Positions 56,761-64,000 of a stretch of 64,000 nucleotides of DNA are shown piece by piece (the first letter of the stretch is position 1; every line of letters begins with the position of its first letter). The position numbers and the translations under genes are program-made. The stretch lies in contig CP051238.1 of assembly GCA_017794925.1 (NCBI GenBank), forward strand, positions 1,225,186-1,289,185. Direction: 5' to 3'. The notes under the pieces are model-generated. The model was not told the DNA's origin. It saw only the letters and a program-made list of their open reading frames with translations, and made no database searches. This DNA is from Aestuariibacter sp. (GTDB lineage Bacteria; Pseudomonadota; Gammaproteobacteria; Enterobacterales; Alteromonadaceae).

Positions 56761-58278
56761 TTAGTCCGGCAAACTGGCTTTGCAGTGCTTCGCAATAAAA
56801 TCCTCGTGTCCGGGCATTACCTTCAGGCACTTACCTGTAACCGTATGAATTTCTTCCATCCTACGATGTAACTCATCCTCTGCGAGTATATCGGCAATGG
56901 GGTGATAGCGCTCGGGCTGAATGCCCTGACCGTGCATGACCGCAAACCAACTGACGTGGTTAAACAGCTCATTGTCGTGGCGGTATAAGCGAGCATTTTG
57001 TTTGTAGATTTCGATGCGTTTTTGCAGCGATTCTGGGATATCCATGGTGCGACAGTAATGCCAGAACGGACTGTCGTTTCGGCGCGTAGCCTTGTAGTGC
57101 AAAATCAAAAAGTCACGTACCTGCTCGTACTCAAGCCGGGTGCGCTCATTGTAATAATCAATATCGTGCTGATTAAACAGCTTGTCGGGGAAGTTCGTCA
57201 TTAACCGGGCAATGGCGGTTTGAATTAAGTGTATTGACGTGGATTCCAGTGGCTCTAAAAAGCCAGATGCTAATCCCAGCGACACCACATTCTTGTTCCA
57301 GGGCTTTTTGCGGATCCCGGCTTTAAAGCGCAGGTAATTGGGCTCGGAAATCGGTTCGCTATTCAGGTCGGCGTACAGACTTTGTAATGCCGTGTCGTCG
57401 TCCATAAACTTGCTACAATACACATGGCCGTTGCCGGTGCGGGACTGCAGCGGAATTCGCCATTGCCAGCCAGCTGATTTTGCCGTAGCACGGGTGAAAG
57501 GGGTCAACTCGTCGAGCTTGTTGCTGGCTACCGCAATGGCCCGGTCGCAGGGCAAATAATGGGACCAGTCTTCGTAGCCGCTATTTAAGGTTTGTTCGAT
57601 GAGCAGGCCTTTAAAGCCCGAGCAGTCGATAAACAAATCCCCTTCAATGTGATGGCCGTTGTCGGTGTCTACACTGGCAATATGGCCGTTTTCCGGATGC
57701 TGATTTACCCGAGTGATTTTGCCTTCCGTGCGCACTACGCCATTAGCTTCTGCTAAACCTCGTAAGTGCCTGGCATACAGCATGGCATCGAATTGAAATG
57801 CGTAGGCAATGGTGCTCAGCGGCGAACCTTGTAGTTCAACCTGCGCACGCTGAAATTTATTGGCCTGGGCTGCCAGGATTTGCAGGTTAAATTCGTCGAT
57901 GGGTTTGGCTTGCCCCATTTTTTGCTGGCGCAGCCACATGTGATGAAAGTGAATCCCTTCCATGTCCATGCCGTAAGGACCAAATGGGTGAATATAGGAC
58001 TCACCGGCTTGCCCCCAGTCTACAAATTCGATCCCCAGCTTAAAAGTACCGTTGGTGAACTTAACGAAGTCGTTTTCGTTAATGCCCAGCAGCCGGTTAA
58101 AGTACAGAATGTGCGGAATGGTTGCTTCGCCCACGCCTACTGTGCCAATTTCTTCTGACTCGATAAGCTGAATAGTAATACTGTCGTCATGCAATAGCTT
58201 TGACATGGCAGCGGCTGCCATCCATCCGGCAGTACCACCGCCGACAATGACAATCTTTTTAATACGGTGCTCTGACAT
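56761..58278 (-). CDS. Flavin-dependent tryptophan halogenase family protein 1
   Basis: A 505-residue FAD protein. It has GGGTAGW (residues 13-19), the catalytic lysine K80 in FKLGIEF, the motif WxWxIP at W271-P276 (GWQWRIP), and E345 in FLEPLESTS, mirroring K79 and E346 of PrnA. Such enzymes use reduced FAD, oxygen and halide to form HOCl/HOBr that halogenates an aromatic substrate; marine homologues beside TonB receptors have no settled substrate. Its start overlaps the stop of the next upstream family gene (TAATG), so the array is one transcript. No flavin reductase gene is in view. Confidence 0.88.
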   Translation of the reverse strand: MSEHRIKKIVIVGGGTAGWMAAAAMSKLLHDDSITIQLIESEEIGTVGVGEATIPHILYFNRLLGINENDFVKFTNGTFKLGIEFVDWGQAGESYIHPFGPYGMDMEGIHFHHMWLRQQKMGQAKPIDEFNLQILAAQANKFQRAQVELQGSPLSTIAYAFQFDAMLYARHLRGLAEANGVVRTEGKITRVNQHPENGHIASVDTDNGHHIEGDLFIDCSGFKGLLIEQTLNSGYEDWSHYLPCDRAIAVASNKLDELTPFTRATAKSAGWQWRIPLQSRTGNGHVYCSKFMDDDTALQSLYADLNSEPISEPNYLRFKAGIRKKPWNKNVVSLGLASGFLEPLESTSIHLIQTAIARLMTNFPDKLFNQHDIDYYNERTRLEYEQVRDFLILHYKATRRNDSPFWHYCRTMDIPESLQKRIEIYKQNARLYRHDNELFNHVSWFAVMHGQGIQPERYHPIADILAEDELHRRMEEIHTVTGKCLKVMPGHEDFIAKHCKASLPD

Positions 58279-59822
58279 TATTGTCTTCCCATTGAAAACG
58301 TTGGGTTTGGTTGCATGGCGGTGTATTTTTCAATAAACATTGCATGGTCGGGAAGGCGCGCAACAGATTGTTCCATGGCCTGCTTCATGGAGTTCAGACT
58401 GCGCTGAATATCCGCCACCGGGATATTAGCCAGAATCGGGTCGAAGGTTTTGGGGAAAATGCCCTGACCGACCATTACCGCTACCCAGCTGGAGCGGGTA
58501 AAAAGTTCATGATCGTCTCTGAATACGCGGCCGCCTTGCTGAAATAACGCCATCTTATGGGTTAGTGACTCTGGTATGTCCATGTCCCGCACGTAGCGCC
58601 AGAACGGGCTGTCATCGCGGGTGGAGGCTTTGTAGTGCAGAATAATAAAGTCGCGGACCTGTTCGAACTCCCGGGTCATTAAGCGGTTGTATTCATTGCG
58701 GATCACAGGGTGTAGTCCGGCATCCGGGTACAGGGAAATAAACCGGCTGATACCCTGCTGTATCAGAAACAGCGAGGTTGATTCCAACGGCTCAAGAAAA
58801 CCGGCCGACAAGCCAATACCAATGCAGTTTTTCTCCCAGAAGGCTTCCTGACACCCGGTTTTAAACTTAATGGTACGCACTTCTGATATGGGCTTGCTGT
58901 CGAGTCCATCGAGCAGAACCTGACGGGCCTGTTCGTGATCCATAAAGCGGTCGCAGTAGATGTGCCCGTTACCGACGCGTTGCTGGGTAGGTATACGCCA
59001 TTGCCAGCCAGCGGTTTTTGCGGTTGAACGCGTGAAGGGAAGGACTTTACCGGTTTGTTCTGTGGCAACGGTTTGGGCGGTATTGCACGGCAACCAGTGG
59101 CTCCAGTCACGGAATTTCACGCCCAGTGTGTCGCCGAGTAATAAAGATCGAAATCCGGAGCAATCGAAAAATAACTCGCCGCCTACGGTGGTGCCATCTT
59201 CCAGTTTCAGGCCCGCAATATTGCCGGTGTCTGTGTGTTGCTGCACGCTGGCAATTTTGCCCTCAATGCGTTTTACGCCGCGTTGCTCCGCGTATTTTCG
59301 TAAATAGGCGGCATAAGCGGTAGCATCAAAATGGTAGGCGTAGCGCAAATGTGAGAGTACCGAGTTGGGGTTTTGCTCCGGTAGCACAAACTTGTTCTGT
59401 TTCGCCGCAACCGCACATATGCTGTAGTCTTCAAGCTCACTGGTATTCCCGGCGGCCAGGGTATGCAGCCAGTACTGATGGAAGTCGACGCCGTTCATAT
59501 CAACGCCGTGTCCGCCAAATGGATGGAAGTAACTGTCGCCTAATTTCCCCCAGTCGTTAAATTCAATACCCAGTTTAAAAGTGCCATTGGTGGCTCTAAT
59601 AAATTCACTCTCGCTGATGCCCAGCAATTTATTAAAGTTGATCATGTCGGGGATCGTGGCTTCCCCTACACCAATGGTGCCAATCTGTTCAGACTCCACC
59701 AGAGTAATCTTAACGTCGCCAGTGGGCAGCATGCGAGACAGCGCGGCAGCGGTCATCCAACCGGCGGAGCCGCCGCCGACAATGGTTATGTGTTTTATGA
59801 TGTTTGGCATTGTGTCTTTCAT
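58278..59822 (-). CDS. Flavin-dependent tryptophan halogenase family protein 2
   Basis: A 514-residue member of the same family with all motifs: GGGSAGW at residues 16-22, catalytic lysine K83 in FKLGIEF, GWQWRIP and GFLEPLESTS. An ATG at codon 5 (MPNIIKHIT) is an alternative start. It lies between proteins 1 and 3 in the minus-strand array, 27 bp after gene 3. The duplicated but distinct sequences suggest different substrates rather than dosage. Confidence 0.87.
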   Translation of the reverse strand: MKDTMPNIIKHITIVGGGSAGWMTAAALSRMLPTGDVKITLVESEQIGTIGVGEATIPDMINFNKLLGISESEFIRATNGTFKLGIEFNDWGKLGDSYFHPFGGHGVDMNGVDFHQYWLHTLAAGNTSELEDYSICAVAAKQNKFVLPEQNPNSVLSHLRYAYHFDATAYAAYLRKYAEQRGVKRIEGKIASVQQHTDTGNIAGLKLEDGTTVGGELFFDCSGFRSLLLGDTLGVKFRDWSHWLPCNTAQTVATEQTGKVLPFTRSTAKTAGWQWRIPTQQRVGNGHIYCDRFMDHEQARQVLLDGLDSKPISEVRTIKFKTGCQEAFWEKNCIGIGLSAGFLEPLESTSLFLIQQGISRFISLYPDAGLHPVIRNEYNRLMTREFEQVRDFIILHYKASTRDDSPFWRYVRDMDIPESLTHKMALFQQGGRVFRDDHELFTRSSWVAVMVGQGIFPKTFDPILANIPVADIQRSLNSMKQAMEQSVARLPDHAMFIEKYTAMQPNPTFSMGRQ

Positions 59823-59849
59823 TTTATGCTTCGTGACCTTACTGCGTAC

Positions 59850-61376
59850 TTATTGGTTGCGCTTTTGAGACAGATAAGCCATTAGTTTTTCGAGGTAAAT
59901 AGCGTGAGGCGGCATTTGGCTCACCACCTGCTGAATCACATTGCCCATGCCGTTTAATTGATTCGCCATCTCGGCGGGCGGCACCTGATCTGCCACTATG
60001 TCGTAAGTTTGCGGGCGGCGCTGCATACCGCTGTGCAGCATAAGCCAGTCCTGTTCATTAAAGGGTTCTAAATCGTAGCTTACAAGCATACCCCGGTGAT
60101 TATATTGAGTGAGCTTGCGGGTAAGTTTCTCACCTTGCACACACTGCGTGGCCTGTTGCCAATAGGTATGAACTGGCAATGAGTCTGGCAGATGTTCGAG
60201 CGCAAACAGCGCACCTTGGAATAAATCGGTATGTTCGACATCGGCGATAAAGCGGCGGTTATATTCGGTTGCTTCTGCCGACATCGTGTTGGTTACCGGA
60301 ATGAGCTCCAGCAAGCGCTGAATATCGCGCATCAGCATCATCATTGGCGCAGGTGTGAGCGGCTCTAACACGTTGGCTGCCTGACCGATAGCTACGCAGT
60401 TGCCTGTCCAGGCTTGTTGCCGGTGCCCGGCACTAAACGCCATGGCAATACTTGCCTCTGCCCCGTGCGCGTCGATCGCTTGTGATTTCTGTTCAGGCGT
60501 GCACACGGTTAATCGTTGAATACTGTCGCGCAGATAGGTGTCGGCTTGCCAACCAAACTCACGTGCACGAATGTGCCTGTGTGTAGGCAGTGCCTCACTG
60601 CGTTGCAGTGTGCTGTGAATCGCTAACAGGGTTCGCGCATTTTCGACCTGGCTTTTGGGGGCTTGGTTATTTTGTTCTAGCGCGGAATACACCCTTGCAT
60701 CAGGCCCGGTGCAGTCGATGTATAAATCCGCTTCAACCCGCTGCCCGTTGTCCAGTTGTAAGCCGGTAATGCTTATATCGCTGGTGTTACTAGCCGTTGT
60801 GGGCTCTGCAATCACCTTTGTAGCCACCTCTGAAATGCTCGCTTTGATCACCGATACCTTGCTGCTGAGTTTGCTTGCATACAGCGCGCTTAATGCGCTG
60901 GCATCAAATTGATAGCCGTATTCCGCTCTGGAAAGCGGATGGCGATTGTCTTCAGGCGGGTGGGCAAACTTACCGGTTTGGTCAGCCTGTGCATTGATAA
61001 GGTAAGGTGCCAGTTCGGTTTCGCCGTGGCGGGTAACAAAGTGATGTAAACCGACGCCGCGCATGGCGGGAAACGGTAAATGAAAGCCCTGTAACCACGA
61101 GCAGGGAGTCATGGCCCAGCGATCAAAATAATTGCCCCAGCAGAATGTACTGTTGGTGTTAAACAACAAGTCAGGCTCAGACACGTTTAGCATCAGATTA
61201 AAGGCGTACATGTCTGGCGCGCTGGTGCTGCCATATAAGCAATCGAAGTCTGCATGTTTTGCACTGCTAATCAGGGCCAAATTGATGTCAGGCGGCAACT
61301 GCTGCTGTAACGCAAGCGCGGTCATATTGGCTGCAAGGCCATTACCTGCAATGACGATGTGCTTTATGCCGGACAT
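59850..61376 (-). CDS. Divergent halogenase-family protein lacking catalytic residues
   Basis: A 508-residue protein clearly of the tryptophan-halogenase family by position and overall layout (YIDCTGPDARVYS, NCVAIGQAANVLEPL) but with the active site lost. The FAD loop is GNGLAA rather than GGGTAG, the catalytic lysine is Cys79 in STFCWGNYF, there is no WxWxIP (the region reads EFGWQADTY), and the catalytic Glu region is EPLTPAP. The true start is ATG 61376 with GGAGG upstream, two bases after the stop of gene 4, not the ORF start at 61445. It is probably a pseudoenzyme or a flavin protein with another reaction; the intact frame argues against simple decay. Confidence 0.75.
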   Translation of the reverse strand: MSGIKHIVIAGNGLAANMTALALQQQLPPDINLALISSAKHADFDCLYGSTSAPDMYAFNLMLNVSEPDLLFNTNSTFCWGNYFDRWAMTPCSWLQGFHLPFPAMRGVGLHHFVTRHGETELAPYLINAQADQTGKFAHPPEDNRHPLSRAEYGYQFDASALSALYASKLSSKVSVIKASISEVATKVIAEPTTASNTSDISITGLQLDNGQRVEADLYIDCTGPDARVYSALEQNNQAPKSQVENARTLLAIHSTLQRSEALPTHRHIRAREFGWQADTYLRDSIQRLTVCTPEQKSQAIDAHGAEASIAMAFSAGHRQQAWTGNCVAIGQAANVLEPLTPAPMMMLMRDIQRLLELIPVTNTMSAEATEYNRRFIADVEHTDLFQGALFALEHLPDSLPVHTYWQQATQCVQGEKLTRKLTQYNHRGMLVSYDLEPFNEQDWLMLHSGMQRRPQTYDIVADQVPPAEMANQLNGMGNVIQQVVSQMPPHAIYLEKLMAYLSQKRNQ

Positions 61377-61377
61377 G

Positions 61378-62937
61378 CTAGTTGCCCTCCGACGTTGTTG
61401 ATGCCATGGCGGACATAAGCGGGTTACTGTTTGATGCCGCGCCATAGCCGGTGAGGAATTCCCGGTGCAATGGCGTGTTATTTACCGAGCTATGGATGGC
61501 CTTGCGCATGCGCTCGCTGGTTTGGATAAATTCAGTCTCAGATGTGTTATTTACACGCGGATCGAATCCAGTTGGTATCAAATTCTGCCCCAGTAATACC
61601 GCTATCCAACTGGGTGGCAGGAATACGCCAAACTCGTAACGCTGAATATAGCCGCGACTCAGCCACAGCTCGATTTTGGTTTGCAGGCTGTCGGGCAGGG
61701 TAAGGTTCCGGAAATATCGCCACATGTCACTGTCGTTGCGCTTCGTAGCTACATAGTGCAGTAACAGGAAGTCTCTCACTCGTTCGAAGCTAAGTGCCAT
61801 TCGGCGGTTGTATTCGTCGGCATCCTGTTGCTGAATACGTTGCTGCGGGAACAGCTCAATTAACGTGGTGATCCCTTCCTGAATTAAGTGTATCGACGTG
61901 GACTCCAACGGCTCTAAAAAGCCTGAAGACAGGCCAATGGCTACAACGTTTTTTTCCCAGCATACATTGCGTCGACCGGCTTTAAAGTACAATTGATTAG
62001 GCTCGGCCAGTGGCTTGCCATCCAGCGTGCTTAACAGCTGACTACAGGCTTCGTCGTCGGAGATATGCTCGCTCCAGTACACAAAGCCATTACCGGTGCG
62101 GTGTTGCAGCGGAATTCGCCATTGCCACCCCGCCGCTTTAGCGGTTGCCCGGGTATAAGGCATCAGTGGGTCGGTACTTTCACAGGGGATCGCTACGGCG
62201 CGGTTACAGGGTAACCATTCAGACCAATCGTCGTAGCCGGCGTGTAAGGTTTGTTCTATCAATAACCCTCTGAAGCCAGAGCAATCTACAAAGAAGTCGC
62301 CTTCAATAACCGCCTGGTTATCCAGTACCAGTGACACCACTTCGCCAGTGTCGTTGTGTTGTTTAACTTCAACGATTTTGCCTTCGGTTCGAATTACCCC
62401 CTTGGCCTGAGCATAGCGTCGGAGAAATTTGGCGTACAGTGAGGAGTCAAACTGATACGCGTAGCCGTAGTGTTGTTCTATGTTGGGGGAAGACTGCTCG
62501 GGTATGCGGAATTTGTTGTGTCTGGCCGACATCACGCCCGCAGCATATTCATGTAATGGCGTAGTGATGGCACCGCTTTGAAAATGCTTTAACCAGTGTT
62601 GGTAAAATTCGACGTTATTGATTGGCAGGCCAAAGTCGCCAAAGGGGTGAATGTAGCTTTCGCCCAGGTTACCCCAGTCACAAAACTCGATACCCAGTTT
62701 TATAGTGGCTTCGGTTTCCCGCATAAATGCGGCTTCATCAATACCCAGCGCGGAATTAAAAAAGCGAATGTGGGGCAGAGTCGCCTCGCCGACGCCTACG
62801 GTGCCGATACTGTCAGACTCAATGAGCTCGATATCAATAGCCAGCCCTTGCAGCTTATTGGCCAGCGCTGCGGCTGTCATCCAACCGGCAGTACCGCCGC
62901 CCACAATTACTACACGCTTAATGTCATTCCGGTTCAC
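61378..62937 (-). CDS. Flavin-dependent tryptophan halogenase family protein 4
   Basis: A 519-residue member with intact motifs: GGGTAGW at residues 13-19, lysine K80 in IKLGIEF, GWQWRIP and GFLEPLESTS. It is the first of the four halogenase-family genes after the GH3 gene on the minus strand and is preceded by a strong hairpin. Like genes 1 and 2 it could be an active FAD halogenase; its substrate is unknown. Confidence 0.87.
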   Translation of the reverse strand: MNRNDIKRVVIVGGGTAGWMTAAALANKLQGLAIDIELIESDSIGTVGVGEATLPHIRFFNSALGIDEAAFMRETEATIKLGIEFCDWGNLGESYIHPFGDFGLPINNVEFYQHWLKHFQSGAITTPLHEYAAGVMSARHNKFRIPEQSSPNIEQHYGYAYQFDSSLYAKFLRRYAQAKGVIRTEGKIVEVKQHNDTGEVVSLVLDNQAVIEGDFFVDCSGFRGLLIEQTLHAGYDDWSEWLPCNRAVAIPCESTDPLMPYTRATAKAAGWQWRIPLQHRTGNGFVYWSEHISDDEACSQLLSTLDGKPLAEPNQLYFKAGRRNVCWEKNVVAIGLSSGFLEPLESTSIHLIQEGITTLIELFPQQRIQQQDADEYNRRMALSFERVRDFLLLHYVATKRNDSDMWRYFRNLTLPDSLQTKIELWLSRGYIQRYEFGVFLPPSWIAVLLGQNLIPTGFDPRVNNTSETEFIQTSERMRKAIHSSVNNTPLHREFLTGYGAASNSNPLMSAMASTTSEGN

Positions 62938-62958
62938 GTTGCTGTTTCATTCCTTATG

Positions 62959-62992
62959 GCGCAATGATGCGAATTGATTCCCATCATTGCGC
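62959..62992. terminator. Intercistronic hairpin between GH3 and the halogenase array
   Basis: GCGCAATGATG pairs with CATCATTGCGC (11 bp, loop of about 12). No strong T run follows on the minus strand, so it may be a processing or stability element, or a partial terminator, separating GH3 from the array. Confidence 0.45.
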
Positions 62993-63038
62993 AAGTTGCA
63001 GGCCCTCACAAGTCGTTCGGGCCGACTCTTATTGACGA

Positions 63039-64000
63039 CTACTGACAACTTAGCGTTGCGGCATCAGCCTTACCCGGTACGCTGGCAATATTGGTGACAC
63101 TCAGGTCGACATTGCCTTCCATGCTTAACGCAAATGGCACAACGATGTCACCTAAGCGAACCCCTTGCGCGGTAAAACAGGCTAAGTCGACCGACATCTC
63201 GCTCCATTCTCCCTGAGGTAATTGTTGCAAGTATTCGGTGATATCCAGGTAGGCTCTGCATGAGCCTTCTGGATCCGCGGTGCCTTCACAGTTCATACCC
63301 AGCTTAATACTCGCGTTGTCGATGTCGTCTGCTTTTACTTCAAAGCTTAACGCTGCCTTGGCTTGTAAATCAGACAGCATGTCTTCGCGGAAATGGCTCT
63401 TGCTGACAATGCGTAGTTCCGCTGGTTGCGTGCCGTCTACGGTTAATTTCACGGCGTCTTCCTGCACCACTTTGTCAACGGTACGGAACGTTAGCGAGCC
63501 GAGCGTATGAACGCTGGCACTGACATTGACGTACTGGCCGCCAGAGATCAATGCCATTTCCCAGGGCGCGTGCATGGTACCGTCAAACATCTTACGCACC
63601 TGCACGTCATCCATGTCCAGTTCAAAGCTTTCATTCAGGTCGTCAGCAAGCACGTTCTCGTCGCCATAGGCTAATCCAAACCCATAAGGCAGCAGCGGTG
63701 CGTAGTCATCGTCTCCGCGGTTAAGCACAGTCTGCGTTGGGCTTTTCGGCCAGGAATACGACAGCTTACCTTTGAAGTCGTGTTGCAATGAACCGTCTTT
63801 GTTCGCCAGTAGCACATCGGCAACAGCGAGCCCTTCAGAGCCAGGTAACCAGGCTGCCACAAACGCATCTGAACTGTTCAGTTCGGCATTTACCCACATA
63901 GGGCGTCCACTGATGAACACCGAGACCACGGGAATGCCCTGAGACTTAAGCTTTTTCAGTAGTGCTAAATCCGTTTTATTGCCGCGCTGGTATTCCAGGT
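63039..64000 (-). CDS. GH3 exo-beta-glucanase, C-terminal part (truncated by window)
   Basis: The frame continues past the right edge: bases 63930-64000 read in frame as ...LKSQGIPVVSVFISGRP, so the ATG-like point at 63929 is internal. The visible part is the end of a GH3 beta-glucosidase/exo-1,3-1,4-beta-glucanase: the second GH3 domain (VFISGRPMWVNAELNSSDAF, AAWLPGSEGLAVADVL, PYGFGLAYGDE) and a C-terminal beta-sandwich like that of marine ExoP enzymes (about 200 residues, to SLSCQ). Family members release glucose from the non-reducing ends of laminarin- or cellulose-type oligosaccharides in the periplasm. It precedes the halogenase array on the same strand. Confidence 0.85.
   Translation of the reverse strand, partial: LEYQRGNKTDLALLKKLKSQGIPVVSVFISGRPMWVNAELNSSDAFVAAWLPGSEGLAVADVLLANKDGSLQHDFKGKLSYSWPKSPTQTVLNRGDDDYAPLLPYGFGLAYGDENVLADDLNESFELDMDDVQVRKMFDGTMHAPWEMALISGGQYVNVSASVHTLGSLTFRTVDKVVQEDAVKLTVDGTQPAELRIVSKSHFREDMLSDLQAKAALSFEVKADDIDNASIKLGMNCEGTADPEGSCRAYLDITEYLQQLPQGEWSEMSVDLACFTAQGVRLGDIVVPFALSMEGNVDLSVTNIASVPGKADAATLSCQ

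Noticed and set aside
1..64000. CRISPR array, tRNA/rRNA genes, prophage, toxin-antitoxin or defence island
   Set aside because: No regularly spaced short repeats, tRNA cloverleaf signatures, integrase/transposase motifs or phage genes were seen; the Fic gene at the edge is the only toxin-like family and has a built-in inhibitory motif.

Overview
The window looks like chromosomal DNA of a marine gammaproteobacterium of the Alteromonadales (Alteromonas/Paraglaciecola/Aestuariibacter type). The reasons are gene style rather than any database match: several TonB-dependent receptors beside glycoside hydrolase lipoproteins, tandem tryptophan-halogenase-family genes, an argP/argO pair, uvrA divergent from a yajR-type transporter, and clear Shine-Dalgarno and rho-independent terminator signals. 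No rRNA, tRNA, CRISPR array, phage or transposase gene was seen.

Layout. 1-5 kb: the end of a Fic protein, then a leftward uvrA / thioesterase / 2OG-Fe(II) oxygenase operon. 5-9.5 kb: a YajR-like transporter, then a three-gene cassette (HpcH/HpaI aldolase, D-2-hydroxyacid dehydrogenase, Fuc4NAc-transferase-like enzyme). 9.5-11.5 kb: nfeD/stomatin pair and a VOC protein. 11.7-25.8 kb: pentose block with transketolase, S41 peptidase, transaldolase, araB-araD-araA, a HAD phosphatase, an exported aldose epimerase, a GH97 enzyme and a GH43-RICIN lipoprotein. 26-32.9 kb: mixed genes (a hydrolase-fold lipoprotein lacking its nucleophile, a beta-barrel, a four-PAS chemotaxis protein, a siderophore receptor with a Fur-box-like site, a 188-bp inverted-repeat element, tapT). 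32.9-47.2 kb: arabinan locus with GH51, GH43 and GH43-LamG lipoproteins, a divergent TonB receptor, a GPH symporter, a cytoplasmic GH43 and a GH127 lipoprotein. 47.2-51 kb: FKBP, catalase, argP/argO. 51-64 kb: a second TonB receptor behind two LacI-type operators, a TPR protein, small envelope proteins, four tandem tryptophan-halogenase-family flavoproteins, and the 3' part of a GH3 exo-beta-glucanase that runs off the right edge.

How it works together. Arabinan fragments would enter through the receptor at 39.3-42.1 kb and be trimmed by GH43, GH51, GH127 and possibly GH97 enzymes on the cell envelope. They would then be imported by the GPH symporter and finished by the cytoplasmic GH43. L-arabinose is converted by AraA, AraB and AraD to xylulose-5-phosphate and fed to Tkt and Tal. 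An AT-rich motif (core near TATGATAATA) recurs upstream of tkt, tal/araB, the HAD gene, galM, the GH43-LamG operon, the receptor and the symporter, suggesting one regulon whose regulator lies outside the window. The right-hand block looks like a separate beta-glucan/beta-glucoside locus whose receptor, halogenase-family proteins and GH3 travel together.
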